NCBI RefSeq assembly: GCF_003346515.1
Contig: NZ_QQNA01000049.1
Coordinates: 1-33,994 of the forward strand
Direction of reading: 5' to 3'
Length of the DNA: 33,994 bases
From: Streptomyces corynorhini
Lineage (GTDB): Bacteria > Actinomycetota > Actinomycetes > Streptomycetales > Streptomycetaceae
Within the stretch, counting starts at the first letter, position 1; every line of letters starts with the position of its first letter. The notes below the pieces were generated by a model, which saw only the letters and a list, made by a program, of their open reading frames with translations, ran no database searches and was not told the DNA's origin. Positions 6,924 through 15,877 of the stretch are shown one piece after another. The position numbers were made by a program, and so were the translations under genes.

Positions 6924-8030
6924 CTAGCGCTCCTGCTGCTTGCGCCAGCGAATTCCGGCTTCCAGGAAACCGTCGATCTCGCCGTCGAGTACGCCCTGCG
7001 GATTGCCCACTTCGAACTCGGTGCGCAGGTCCTTGACCATCTGATACGGGTGCAGGACATAGGAACGCATCTGGTTGCCCCACGAGTTGCCGCCGTCGCC
7101 CTTGAGCGCGTCCATCGCGGCCTGCTCCTCCTGGCGGCGGCGTTCGAGCAGCTTCGCCTGGAGGACGTTCATGGCGCTCGCCTTGTTCTGGATCTGCGAG
7201 CGCTCGTTCTGGCAGGAGACCACGATGCCGGTGGGGATGTGCGTGATACGGACGGCGGAGTCGGTCGTGTTGACGCCCTGTCCACCCGGGCCCGAGGCGC
7301 GGTAGACGTCCACGCGCAGCTCGGACTCGTCGATCTCGACGTGGTCGCTCGACTCCACGACCGGGAGCACCTCGACGCCCGCGAAGGACGTCTGGCGGCG
7401 GCCCTGGTTGTCGAACGGCGAGATACGGACCAGCCGGTGGGTGCCCTGCTCCACGGAGAGCGTGCCGTACGCGTACGGCACCTTGACGGCGAAGGTGGTC
7501 GACTTGATGCCGGCCTCTTCCGCGTACGACGTCTCGTACACCTCGGTGCTGTAGCCGTTCCGCTCGGCCCAGCGCAGATACATGCGCTGGAGCTGCTCGG
7601 CGAAGTCGGCGGCGTCGACGCCGCCCGCCTCGGCACGGATGTTGACGAGGGCCTCGCGCTCGTCGTACTCGCCGGACAGGAGGGTACGGACCTCCATCTC
7701 GTCCAGCGCCTTGCGCACCGACGTCAGCTCGGACTCCGCCTCGGCGCGGGTGTCCGCGTCGTCCTCGGCCTCGGCCAGCTCGAAGAGGATTCCGACGTCG
7801 TCGATACGGCCGCGCAGCGCCTCCGCCTTGCGGACCTCGGCCTGGAGGTGCGACAGCTTGCTGGTGATCTTCTGCGCCGCCTCGGGGTCGTCCCAGAGGG
7901 ATGGCACCGCGGCCTGCTCCTCCAGCACGGCGATGTCTGCCCTCAGTTTGTCGAGGTCCAGGACGGCCTCGATCGACCCCATGGTCGAGGAGAGGGACTT
8001 CAGCTCTTCGGATACATCGACGACTGCCAC
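6924..8030 (-). CDS. prfB: Peptide chain release factor 2
   Basis: RF2 terminates translation at UAA and UGA, the dominant stop in this genome. The 368-residue protein shows the tripeptide anticodon SPF at 204-206 and the peptidyl-tRNA hydrolysis motif GGQ at 249-251 ([17 protein letters not shown]). N-terminal coiled-coil helices (domain 1) are also present. The frame is uninterrupted, so there is no programmed +1 frameshift of the E. coli type. The GTG start at 8030 ([15 protein letters not shown]) fits family N-termini. The Shine-Dalgarno is weak; the only purine run (AGAAGGGG) lies about 17 nt upstream. pkaB lies 87 nt upstream on the same strand. A strong terminator follows the gene. Confidence 0.97.
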   Translation of the reverse strand: MAVVDVSEELKSLSSTMGSIEAVLDLDKLRADIAVLEEQAAVPSLWDDPEAAQKITSKLSHLQAEVRKAEALRGRIDDVGILFELAEAEDDADTRAEAESELTSVRKALDEMEVRTLLSGEYDEREALVNIRAEAGGVDAADFAEQLQRMYLRWAERNGYSTEVYETSYAEEAGIKSTTFAVKVPYAYGTLSVEQGTHRLVRISPFDNQGRRQTSFAGVEVLPVVESSDHVEIDESELRVDVYRASGPGGQGVNTTDSAVRITHIPTGIVVSCQNERSQIQNKASAMNVLQAKLLERRRQEEQAAMDALKGDGGNSWGNQMRSYVLHPYQMVKDLRTEFEVGNPQGVLDGEIDGFLEAGIRWRKQQER

Positions 8031-8117
8031 GGGTCCAGCGTAACCCCTTCTTTTTGGGGGCTCGGCTCCCCGCCCGCGCGAGGCCCGTGCGGCTCGGGCC
8101 CACGCGAGCCCGCGCGG

Positions 8118-9353
8118 CTACGGGACCGGCGACGTCGTCTGCTTCGAGTCGCCCGGGACCTCGTCCGCGCTCCCGCCGCTCGTGGCGAACCAGCCGCCCA
8201 CGCCCAGGGCCGCGACGAGCAGGACCGCCGCCGCCCCCAGCGTGATCCGGCGTTTGCGGACCGCCTCCGCCTTGTGCCGGGCGGAGCCGGGCCGGCGCTG
8301 GCCCGCTGAGCGGGGTGCGCGGGCGGTGCCGCGGGCGCCGCCCGCCAGTTCGTCGGGGCCCGGCACGCGCATGCTCGTGTGGGTGTCGCGGTTGGAGTCG
8401 GGAGCGGCGCCCGGCACCAGCGGGACCGCGCCCCGGCGGCGCGGCTCCTGCGGGGCGGCCGTCTCCGGCTCCTCGTAGGGCTGCTCGGTGGGCTCGCTGT
8501 CCGGCTCGTCCACGTCCAGCGGCGGAATTCCCGCGAGGTGCGGCAGTTGCTCGCGGAGCCTGGCCGCCAGCTCCGAGGCGCGCAGCCGGGAGGCCGGGGC
8601 CTTGGCCAGGCACTGGACGAGGAGCTGCCACAGCTCCTCGGGGATGCCCGGCAGCGGGACGACGGTCTCCGTGACATGACGGCGCAGCACGGCCCCGGGG
8701 TGGCCGCCGCCGAACGGCGTGAAACCGGCGAGCAGCTCGTAGAGGACCGTGGCCAGCGCGTAGATGTCGACGGCGGCGCGGGGCGGCAGCCCTTCGACGA
8801 TCTCCGGCGCCAGGTAGTCGGGTGTGCCGATGATCCGGGACGCCTTGGTGCGCCGGGGCGTGTCGATGAGTTTGGCGACGCCGAAGTCGGTGAGCAGCGC
8901 GGGGTGCGCGCCGCCGGGGCCGAGCGGGCCCTCCATGTCGAGGAGGATGTTCTCGGGCTTGACGTCGCGGTGGACGACTCCCGCGGCGTGTGCCGCCGCG
9001 AGGCCGTCGGCGACGTCGGCGATGATCGCGACCGCCGCCTCGGGGGCGAGCCGCCGTTCCCGGTCCAGCCTGGTGCGCAGGTCGGTGCCGCGGACCAGGT
9101 CCATGACGAGCGCCAGGTCGTTGCCGTCCACGACGAGGTCGTGGACGGCGACCACGCGCGGGTGGTCGAGCCCGAGCAGAGCGGTGCGCTCCTGTACGAA
9201 GCGCCCGACCAGCTCCTGGTCCGAGGCCAGGTCCTCGCGCAGCAGCTTGATGGCGACGGGGCCCTCGGGGCCGTCGCCGAGCCACACCGTGCCGGCGCTG
9301 CCCCGCCCCAGGATCTGATGGGCGGTGTACCGGCTGCCGATATTCCGTGCCAA
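8118..9353 (-). CDS. pkaB: Membrane-anchored Ser/Thr protein kinase PkaB
   Basis: This is a Hanks-type kinase of 411 residues. Visible motifs are the glycine-rich loop GRGSAGTVW (16-24), ATP-binding Lys36 (VAIKLL), catalytic HRDVKPEN (Asp130), DFG (Asp156), activation-loop threonines (TPRRTKASRIIGTPDY) and APE (182-184). After the kinase domain (to about 270) comes an acidic then basic/disordered region, one membrane helix (about 370-390) and a short outer tail without PASTA repeats. It therefore signals in the cytoplasm from a membrane anchor. The start is TTG at 9353, supported by GAGGGAG about 6 nt upstream. The pkaB name rests on my recollection of the pkaB-pkaA pair next to prfB in S. 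coelicolor. pkaA lies 137 nt upstream. Confidence 0.92.
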   Translation of the reverse strand: MARNIGSRYTAHQILGRGSAGTVWLGDGPEGPVAIKLLREDLASDQELVGRFVQERTALLGLDHPRVVAVHDLVVDGNDLALVMDLVRGTDLRTRLDRERRLAPEAAVAIIADVADGLAAAHAAGVVHRDVKPENILLDMEGPLGPGGAHPALLTDFGVAKLIDTPRRTKASRIIGTPDYLAPEIVEGLPPRAAVDIYALATVLYELLAGFTPFGGGHPGAVLRRHVTETVVPLPGIPEELWQLLVQCLAKAPASRLRASELAARLREQLPHLAGIPPLDVDEPDSEPTEQPYEEPETAAPQEPRRRGAVPLVPGAAPDSNRDTHTSMRVPGPDELAGGARGTARAPRSAGQRRPGSARHKAEAVRKRRITLGAAAVLLVAALGVGGWFATSGGSADEVPGDSKQTTSPVP

Positions 9354-9490
9354 GACTGCTCCCTCAGCGGCTGGCGTTGCCCCTCAAAGTACGCGGGAAT
9401 CGGGGTGCTCCGTGCCCCTGTCGACGCCGGGCCCCCGCTTCGGCCGGTGGTATGTACCGGTCCGTGGCTTCTGCCGCCGGGACCTGATCA

Positions 9491-11290
9491 CTAGCTGGAC
9501 GCGAAATCGCTCAGTCGGGAGAACCAGTCCGACACCTTGGAGACCGCGTCGCTGAGCGTCTCGAAGTAGCCCTTGCCCGTGTCGAACCATTCGGGCAGCG
9601 GGGTCAGGGTCCACAGGAGCCAGCCCGCGACGAAGAGCAGGACGAGCGTGAACAGGCAGCCCTTGAGGCAGCCGAGGCCCGGGATCCGCATCGGGTTGGC
9701 GCTGCGCTGGCGCGGCGGGCGCGGCTCCCGGGGCTCGCGCTCCGGGCGGGGCGCGGGTCGCTGGGGCCGGCGCTCGGGCGCCTGCGGGGGCGGTGTGTAG
9801 CGCTGCTGTTGCTGCTGCCGGGGCCGCTGCTGGGGCTGCTGCTGGGGCTGCGGGGCCTGCTGGGGAGGGGGCGCGTACTGCTGCTGGCCGTACGGCCGGT
9901 CCTGCTGGCCGCCGCCGTGCTGCTGCTGGCCCTGCTGGCCGCCGTACCGCTGCTGGCCCTGCTGCGGATACGGCGCCTGCTGCGGCTGCCGCTGCGGGCG
10001 GCGGCGCAGCGGGTCCTGGCTGGGGTCGAGGTACTGGACCTGGGTCTGGTCGTTGCGGTCGCGGGCGGCCTGCAGCTGGCTCTGCCAGGGGTGCGGCCCG
10101 TCGGGCTCCGGCGGTACGGGCGGCATCATGGCGGTCGGGTCGGCCTCGCCCCGGCCGGAACCGGGTCCCTGGCCGGGGCCCGCCGCGCCGGTCGGCAGGA
10201 TGCTGGTCGCCGCGTTGGGACCGGTGGCCGGCAGGACGCTGGTCGCGGCAGCCGGGTCGTAGGAGCCCGCGTTGCTCGGCAGGACCTGTGTCGCGTCGGC
10301 GTCGCCGCCGCCGAAGGTCTCGGGTGCGGGGACCTGTGCGGGCGACGGGTCGGGCGTGAGGAGCGCGGCGACGCCGAGTGCCGCGTCGGCCTGGGCGGGG
10401 GTGGCGTGCACGCCGACGCCCGCGGCCACCGTACGCAGGGCGCGGGCCAGGTTCACGGCGCTGGGCCGCTGGTCGGGGTCCTTGCGCAGGCAGCGCTCGA
10501 TGACGGTCCACAGCGGCTCGGGCAGGGTGGCGGGCCGGACGGGCTCCTCGCTGAGGTGGCGCTGGAGCACTTCGAGCGCGGTGGCCCCGGCGAACGGCGG
10601 GCGGCCGGTGACCAGCTCGTACAGCAGGATTCCCGCGCCGTAGATGTCGACGGCGGAGGTCTGCGGGCGGCCCTCGGCGGACTCCGGCGCGACGTAGGCG
10701 GGCGTGCCGACGAATTCGTGGGTACGGGTCAGGCCCGGGGAGTCCGCGAGGCGCGCGATGCCGAAGTCGGTGAGCATCGGGTGCAGTTGGTCGCCGATGG
10801 TCCGCAGCAGCACGTTGGCGGGTTTGAGGTCCCGGTGCACGACGCCGTCAGCGTGGCTCGCGGCGAGCGCGTCGGCGATCTGGGCGGTCACCAGGGCGGC
10901 GCCGACCGGGCTGAAGGGGCCGTTCTCCCGCAGGTGACGGTGGAGGTCGGGGCCGTCGATCAGGTCCATGACGAGTGCGAGCAGATCGCCCTCGACCACC
11001 AGGTCGCGGGTGCGCACGATGTTGGGGTGCGTGAGCCGGAGCAGGACGGAGCGCTCGCGCAGGAAGCGCATCACCACGTCCGCGTCGTTCGCCAGCTCCT
11101 CCTTGAGGACCTTGATCGCGACGGTCTCGCCCGGCTGCCCGGCCACCGCCGCCTCGGCCCCCGCGGTCTCCCGCTGACGAGCCCGCCACACGGTGCCGGT
11201 GGCGCCGCGCCCGATGGGCTCATCGAGCAGATACTTGCTGCCTACGGGCCGCACTCCATGCGCTCCCTGCTGATCGAGGTCGTCTCTCAA
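9491..11290 (-). CDS. pkaA: Membrane-anchored Ser/Thr protein kinase PkaA with Gln/Pro-rich linker
   Basis: The kinase has 599 residues. The motifs are the glycine loop GRGATGTVW (27-35), Lys60, HRDLKPAN (Asp154), DFG (Asp175), the activation segment TRTHEFVGTPAY and APE (201-203). Residues about 330-390 contain a series of similar threonine motifs: T334QVLP, T350SVLP, T362SILP and T386AMMP. These look like phosphorylation or FHA-docking sites. Residues about 425-530 are extremely Gln/Pro/Arg-rich. A membrane helix (about 543-562) and a short extracytoplasmic tail with amphipathic helices end the protein. The start is TTG at 11290 with GGGA close upstream. The gene is divergent from a large FHA-domain protein, a likely reader of phosphothreonine. 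Confidence 0.92.
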   Translation of the reverse strand: MRDDLDQQGAHGVRPVGSKYLLDEPIGRGATGTVWRARQRETAGAEAAVAGQPGETVAIKVLKEELANDADVVMRFLRERSVLLRLTHPNIVRTRDLVVEGDLLALVMDLIDGPDLHRHLRENGPFSPVGAALVTAQIADALAASHADGVVHRDLKPANVLLRTIGDQLHPMLTDFGIARLADSPGLTRTHEFVGTPAYVAPESAEGRPQTSAVDIYGAGILLYELVTGRPPFAGATALEVLQRHLSEEPVRPATLPEPLWTVIERCLRKDPDQRPSAVNLARALRTVAAGVGVHATPAQADAALGVAALLTPDPSPAQVPAPETFGGGDADATQVLPSNAGSYDPAAATSVLPATGPNAATSILPTGAAGPGQGPGSGRGEADPTAMMPPVPPEPDGPHPWQSQLQAARDRNDQTQVQYLDPSQDPLRRRPQRQPQQAPYPQQGQQRYGGQQGQQQHGGGQQDRPYGQQQYAPPPQQAPQPQQQPQQRPRQQQQQRYTPPPQAPERRPQRPAPRPEREPREPRPPRQRSANPMRIPGLGCLKGCLFTLVLLFVAGWLLWTLTPLPEWFDTGKGYFETLSDAVSKVSDWFSRLSDFASS

Positions 11291-11420
11291 AGCTTCCCGA
11301 CCACCTTAGACCGGTCGGCGCGCGGAGACGGCCGGTCCGGGTCAGGGTGGGGCGGAATCACCGGCCACGCGGTCGCTGTCCGTCTTGTCCCTCACACAGG
11401 TTCGTCGTTTGTCCGGCGCA

Positions 11421-11550
11421 CTTCGGTGTTCTTGGGCGTTCTCCGGCCGTACTGCCGGTGTTCTTGGGCGTACTCCGGTGTTCTTGGGCGTACTCCGGCG
11501 TTCTTCGTCGTACTCCGGCGTTCTTCGTCGTTCTTCGTCGTTCTTCGTCG
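11421..11550. repeat. 20-bp (2 x 10-bp) tandem repeat array
   Basis: Clear 20-bp copies are at 11461-11480, 11481-11500 and 11501-11520, each a TTCTTGGGCG or TTCTTCGTCG half followed by TACTCCGG(T/C)G. The 10-mer TTCTTCGTCG is then repeated at 11521-11550. More degenerate copies lie at 11421-11460. The 10-bp period equals one helical turn. Confidence 0.88.
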
Positions 11551-11612
11551 TCCGAGGACAAGACGTCGGCATCGCGCGGTTGGTTGCCGGGCGGCGGAGT
11601 CGGTCACAGTGC

Positions 11613-11662
11613 GCCACGGATCACCGTGGCGGCGCGGTACGGATCACCTTGGCGGCGCGGCG
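11613..11662. repeat. 23-bp tandem duplication containing a 7-bp inverted repeat
   Basis: Segments 11617-11639 and 11640-11662 share GGATCACC(G/T)TGGCGGCGCGG. The first copy also forms a palindrome: GCCACGG (11613-11619), ATCA, CCGTGGC (11624-11630). It could be a two-site operator for the divergent pkaA and FHA/FtsK genes. Confidence 0.6.
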
Positions 11663-11927
11663 CACATCACAGACGATCCCAAGCCGTATCGAAGGAGTAT
11701 CCAAGCAGGCACTTTTCCGCCAACCACCGACCATTCAAGATCACTTGTCGGCGGTCGGCGGGCGTGTTGTCAGCGGCAGGTGCGAGGATGCCCCCAGCAC
11801 GCGACGAGTGGGATGGGGAACACATCGCCCGTGCCGACCTGTACCGGACGACGCGTCCGTGCGCGGTGGGGGGTGGACAGAGGGCACTCCTGCCGGGCAC
11901 CCCGCGCAGAAGGGACCGCTGACGGCG

Positions 11928-14900
11928 ATGCAGATCCGGCTGACCGTCCTCGCGCCGCGTAGCGGCCATGCCGCCGTGCGCGCCTGTGACGTGCTCGTCA
12001 CCGCCCCGGCCGGGACGGCGCTCGCCGCCGTCGCCTCCGGCCTGGCCACCGCCGTCTCGGGCCCCGACGCCCCCGGCGCCGTCGTCGTCTACTCGGGCCG
12101 GGAGCGGCTGGACGCGCAGCGCTGCGCGCTGGGCGAGCCGCCGCTCATAGACGGCGCCGTGGTCTCCCTCCAGCTTCCCGGTCCGGACGACACGTCGGCG
12201 GACGACGTGCCGGCGCAGCTCCAGGTGGTCGCGGGGCCCGACGCGGGCGGCGTGCATCTGCTGCACGGCGGCCAGATCAGGATCGGCCGCTCGGCCGACG
12301 CCGATGTGCCGCTGGACGACCCGGACGTCTCCCGGCTCCACTGCGCCGTGACGGTCGCCGAGGACGGTTCGGTCACGGTCGCGGACCTCTGCTCGACCAA
12401 CGGCACCTGGCTGGAGGGCTCCCGGATCGGCGAGCGGCCGGTGGCGCTCGCCTCCGGCGCGCTGCTGCGGATCGGCGAGTCCGCGCTGCGGCTGGCCCCC
12501 GGCATCCGGGCGGCCGGGCTGCCGACCGCGCCGGACGGCGAGGGCCATCTGCGGCTGGCCGCCTCCGGCCCGCCGCCCGGCGCCCCGGCGACGGACGCCG
12601 CTCGGGCCCCGGGGGACGAGACGGCGGGAGAGGCCCGCGCCGCGGGCCCGACGACGGCCGCGTACGGGACGGGCGGCCACCCCGCGACCGCCCGCGCGCC
12701 CGGCCCCCGGCACGCGAGCGGGGACGGCCCGCGCGAGCCCGCCCCCGCGCACGGCGGGCAGGGCGGCGGACCGGCCGGGCCCGCGGGCGCGGCCGACGGC
12801 GGCGCGGCCGTGCCGTACCGGCCGGGGCGGACGAGCCCGATCCCGGGCCCGGAGTACGGCGCTTCGCAGTACGGCAACCCGCCGGGCGCCCCCCGCGTAC
12901 CGGACCCGCGCGGCGCCGACACACACTACGGCGCCAGGCTCGCCCCGCCGCCAGGCGCCCCGGGCGCCGCTCCCGGCTCGCCGGACGCGCCAGGGGACGC
13001 GAGCGGGGACCTCGACTCCCGGACGACGCGCACGGCGCGCACGCAGCAGCGGTCCCAGCGCCCCGCCCCGCCCCGGTCCACCCACAGCAGGGCGGTCGCG
13101 CCCGACGGGCCGGACGGTCCCGACGGCGCGGCCTGGCCGCAGGACGGCGGCCGGGGCGACGAGGGCCCCCACGGGCACAGCCGTACGAGCCGTACGGACG
13201 GCCCCGGCGGCGCGGCGGCCCGGACCACCGCCCCCTCCTCGCGGCGGCAGGACACGCCCCCGCGCGGGACGGCGGCGCCCGAGGCAGCCGACGCGCCCGA
13301 CCAGGCGGCCCGGCGGCGCGGCATAGGCGCCTGGGCGCGCCGGCTCGCCGGAAGCCGCGGCGAGGAGCAGCCGGAGGCCGCCCCCGGCCCGCTGAGCCCC
13401 GCGGGCGCCGCCGGTCGCGCCCCCCGCCCCGAGACCTGGCCCGATCCGGCCGCCGTGCTGCTGACCGCGCTCGGCCCCGGCCCCCGGCTGTGGGAGCGCG
13501 GCAGCCGCCACGCGGAGGCGCTCGCCGTCCGGCTCGGTACGGCGGACCGCCCGGCCGCCGACGGGCGTGGCGCGCTGCCGCTGGTGCCGGTGACGGTCGG
13601 CCTGCGCGAGGCCGGTTCGCTCGGTCTCGCCGGTCCCCGCGAGCGGCTGACCGGGCTGACCCGCTGGGCGGTGGCCCAGCTCGCCGCGCTGCACTCCCCG
13701 GCCGATCTGGAGATCGTGCTGATCAGCGCGGACCGGGCCCTGAGCCTGGAGCAGCGCAGGCGCGACTGGGGCTGGCTCGGCTGGCTGCCGCACGTACGCC
13801 CGGCCCACGGGCAGGACTGCCGGCTGCTGCTCGCCTTCGACCGCGACCAGGCGGCGGCGAGGATCACGGAGCTGACCCGTCGGCTCGACGACGGACCGCT
13901 CGGTTCCGGCTGGGCCTCGGCCGATCCGTGGACGGTCACGGAGGCGGGCGCCCGGCATCACGGCCCGCACACACTGGTGATCGTCGACGGCGACCCCGGT
14001 TCCGCCGCGCTGCGCGAGTCGGCGGCGCAGCTGGCCGGGGCCGGGGCCGCCGCCGGGGTCCACTTGATCTGTCTGGCGGAGACGCCGTCCGCGTCGCCGG
14101 ACTCCCCGATCGCGGCGACGTACGAGACGGCGTGCGCGGCCTCGCTGCCGTTCCGCGAGTGCGGTGCCGTCGCGCTGCTCAGCGGCGATGTGGCGACCGC
14201 GCTGCGGCTGCTGCGTACGGCGGTGGGCCAGCCCGCGGGGCATGGCACGGTCGCGGTGGTGGACGCGGTCTCGCCCGCGTGGGCGGAGCGTTTCGGCCGG
14301 GCGCTGGCGCCGCTGCGCGCGGCGGTGGGCAGCGGCCGGGAGCGGCCCGCCGCGGCGCTGCCGCGCTCGTCCAGGCTGCTGGACGAGCTGGGGCTCGCGC
14401 GCGCCACCCCGGCGTCCCTGATGGCCCGTTGGGCGTCCGCTGCGGACCGTACGGACGACTGCACGGTGGTGCTCGGCACCGGTCCGCGCGGACCGGTGAG
14501 CTTCGATCTGCTGGAGGAGGGCCCGCATCTGCTGATCGAGGGGCCCACGGGCAGCGGCCGTACGGAGCTGCTGCGTTCGATAGCCGCCTCGCTGGCCGCC
14601 GCCGCGCGCCCCGACCGGCTGGGGCTGCTGCTGGTCGACGGCGCGGGGGGCGAGCGCGACGGCGCGGCGGGCGGCCTGTCCGTCTGTACGGACCTGCCGC
14701 ATGTGACCGAGCATCTGGTCGCCTCCGACCCGGTGCGTATGCGGCACTTCGCGCAGGCACTGGGCGCGGAGCTGAAGCGGCGCGCCGAGCTGCTGGGGAG
14801 GCTGGACTTCGCGGAGTGGCACAGCCGTCGGGAGACGGCGGACCGGGTGATCGGCCAGCGTCGGCCGGGCGCGGCGGAGCAGCGGGCGGCCCGGCGCGGT

Positions 14901-15680
14901 GACGAGCAGCGTATGGACCGGCGCGGTGACGAGCAGCGTATGGACCGGCCGCGCGCCGACCAGTCCCGCCAGGAGACGCACCGCGCCGACCAGTCCCGCC
15001 AAGAGACGCACCGCGCCGACCAGCGTGCCGATCAGCGCCCCGGGCGGGACTCCGCGTCCGGCGGCGCGCTGCGGCTGCGCCCCGACGCCGTGGCGTCCAT
15101 GGCGTCCGTCGCGCAGGAACGGGGCAGGGCCGAGGAGGAGCCGTCCGCCGCGCTCCCCCGGCTCGTCGTCCTGGTCGACGACTTCGACGCGCTGGTCGCA
15201 CCGGCGCTGGGCAGTCCTGGTCGGCCCGCCGCCGGTTCGGTCGTACGGGCGCTGGAGGCGGTGGCCCGTGAGGGCGAGCGCCTCGGCGTGCATCTGGTGG
15301 CCGCCTCGGCCCGCCCCGAGCGCACCGTCGACACGGAGCTGGCGCACGGCGCGCGGCTGCGCGTGGTGCTGGACGCGCCGCCCGTCGCGCCGGGTCCGGA
15401 CGAACCGGCTCCGGGGCGTGGTCGGCTGGGCCATCCGGACGGGAGGGTCACGCCCTTCCAGGGCGGCCGGGTCACCGGCCGTATCCCGCGTACGGCGACG
15501 CTGCGGCCGACCGTCGTGGTGCTGGAGTGGGAGCGGATGGGCGACCCGCCCGCCAGGCGCCCGGTGCGGGAGCTGGGCAACGGGCCGACGGATCTCGCGC
15601 TGCTGGCCAGCGCGTTGGAGCGGGCGGCCCGGTCGGTCGGCGCCACCCCGTCGGCACCACTGACCCCGGCTCACCCATGA
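11928..15680 (+). CDS. FHA-domain / FtsK-SpoIIIE-like ATPase protein
   Basis: The 1250-residue protein has a ubiquitin-like N-terminal segment (about 1-86) and an FHA domain (about 98-190: IRIGRSADADVPL, DVSRLHCAV, STNGTWLEG). A long Pro/Gly/Arg-rich disordered part (about 200-510) follows, then an FtsK/EccC-like region (about 520-690) and an ATPase core (about 855-1120). Walker A reads GPTGSGRT (872-879), with Arg878 where Lys is expected. Walker B is LVVLVDDFD (1079-1087). Between them, residues about 988-1035 are charged tandem repeats (RRGDEQRMD x2, RADQSRQETH x2). FHA domains bind phosphothreonine, so the divergent kinase PkaA is a candidate partner. The start ATG 11928 is where ordered sequence begins; AAGGGA lies about 13 nt upstream. 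Confidence 0.85.
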   Translation: MQIRLTVLAPRSGHAAVRACDVLVTAPAGTALAAVASGLATAVSGPDAPGAVVVYSGRERLDAQRCALGEPPLIDGAVVSLQLPGPDDTSADDVPAQLQVVAGPDAGGVHLLHGGQIRIGRSADADVPLDDPDVSRLHCAVTVAEDGSVTVADLCSTNGTWLEGSRIGERPVALASGALLRIGESALRLAPGIRAAGLPTAPDGEGHLRLAASGPPPGAPATDAARAPGDETAGEARAAGPTTAAYGTGGHPATARAPGPRHASGDGPREPAPAHGGQGGGPAGPAGAADGGAAVPYRPGRTSPIPGPEYGASQYGNPPGAPRVPDPRGADTHYGARLAPPPGAPGAAPGSPDAPGDASGDLDSRTTRTARTQQRSQRPAPPRSTHSRAVAPDGPDGPDGAAWPQDGGRGDEGPHGHSRTSRTDGPGGAAARTTAPSSRRQDTPPRGTAAPEAADAPDQAARRRGIGAWARRLAGSRGEEQPEAAPGPLSPAGAAGRAPRPETWPDPAAVLLTALGPGPRLWERGSRHAEALAVRLGTADRPAADGRGALPLVPVTVGLREAGSLGLAGPRERLTGLTRWAVAQLAALHSPADLEIVLISADRALSLEQRRRDWGWLGWLPHVRPAHGQDCRLLLAFDRDQAAARITELTRRLDDGPLGSGWASADPWTVTEAGARHHGPHTLVIVDGDPGSAALRESAAQLAGAGAAAGVHLICLAETPSASPDSPIAATYETACAASLPFRECGAVALLSGDVATALRLLRTAVGQPAGHGTVAVVDAVSPAWAERFGRALAPLRAAVGSGRERPAAALPRSSRLLDELGLARATPASLMARWASAADRTDDCTVVLGTGPRGPVSFDLLEEGPHLLIEGPTGSGRTELLRSIAASLAAAARPDRLGLLLVDGAGGERDGAAGGLSVCTDLPHVTEHLVASDPVRMRHFAQALGAELKRRAELLGRLDFAEWHSRRETADRVIGQRRPGAAEQRAARRGDEQRMDRRGDEQRMDRPRADQSRQETHRADQSRQETHRADQRADQRPGRDSASGGALRLRPDAVASMASVAQERGRAEEEPSAALPRLVVLVDDFDALVAPALGSPGRPAAGSVVRALEAVAREGERLGVHLVAASARPERTVDTELAHGARLRVVLDAPPVAPGPDEPAPGRGRLGHPDGRVTPFQGGRVTGRIPRTATLRPTVVVLEWERMGDPPARRPVRELGNGPTDLALLASALERAARSVGATPSAPLTPAHP
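14891..15035. repeat. 27-bp and 30-bp in-frame tandem repeats in the FHA/FtsK gene
   Basis: A 27-bp unit is duplicated at 14891-14917 and 14918-14944. A 30-bp unit is at 14951-14980 and 14981-15010, with a partial third copy. All are multiples of 3 and lie between the Walker A and Walker B coding segments. Confidence 0.9.
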
Positions 15681-15844
15681 AGATCCGTTTCCGTCCTCAC
15701 CTGCGACGTCACGAGCCCATCACGATCAAGGACTTGCGACCGGGATCGCTATTGCGGCCCCCGGTCACCCGGCGTAGGACTGAGCCCACGGGACGAGAGC
15801 AGCGCCGCCACGTCACGGCCGCGACGCCGGTCCCGCCTGCGTAG
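15677..15844 (+). CDS. Possible 55-aa basic ORF overlapping the FHA/FtsK stop
   Basis: An ATG overlaps the upstream TGA as ATGA, which would allow translational coupling. The product (MKIRFRPHLRRHEPITIKDL...) is Arg-rich with no recognised domain. Third codon positions are less GC-biased than in the neighbours, and a good promoter (15752-15780) lies within it. Coding status is therefore doubtful. Confidence 0.33.
   Translation: MKIRFRPHLRRHEPITIKDLRPGSLLRPPVTRRRTEPTGREQRRHVTAATPVPPA
15752..15780 (+). promoter_or_regulatory. Candidate HrdB-type promoter for the sugar ABC operon
   Basis: TTGCGG (15752-15757), a 17-nt spacer and TAGGAC (15775-15780) match the main sigma-factor pattern of Streptomyces. 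Transcription would start near 15787, about 90 nt before the binding-protein ATG. No recognisable LacI-type operator was seen around it. Confidence 0.5.
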
Positions 15845-15877
15845 ATCCGTACGCACACGGGAAGAGACGGGGCAGTG

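Larger units (their letters stand above)
11291..11927. promoter_or_regulatory. 637-nt divergent intergenic region with several repeat families
   Basis: No convincing gene lies between pkaA (-) and the FHA/FtsK gene (+). The low-complexity ORFs on both strands here are readings of tandem repeats (RRSSSFFVV-type in one direction, RRTTKNDEE-type in the other). The region holds a 10/20-bp repeat array (11421-11550), a 23-bp duplication with a palindrome (11613-11662), and presumably the promoters for both genes. I could not place a convincing -35/-10 pair. Confidence 0.6.

Noticed and set aside
11342..11617. Minus-strand ORF rich in RRT/EERR repeats between pkaA and the FHA gene
   Set aside because: It is the translation of the 10/20-bp tandem repeat. 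Equivalent low-complexity ORFs exist in other frames, with no supporting start site.
11667..15674. 1335-codon minus-strand ORF opposite the FHA/FtsK gene
   Set aside because: The product is Arg/Gly/Pro-rich without any motif, while the + strand shows FHA and Walker B motifs. It is a GC-driven shadow.
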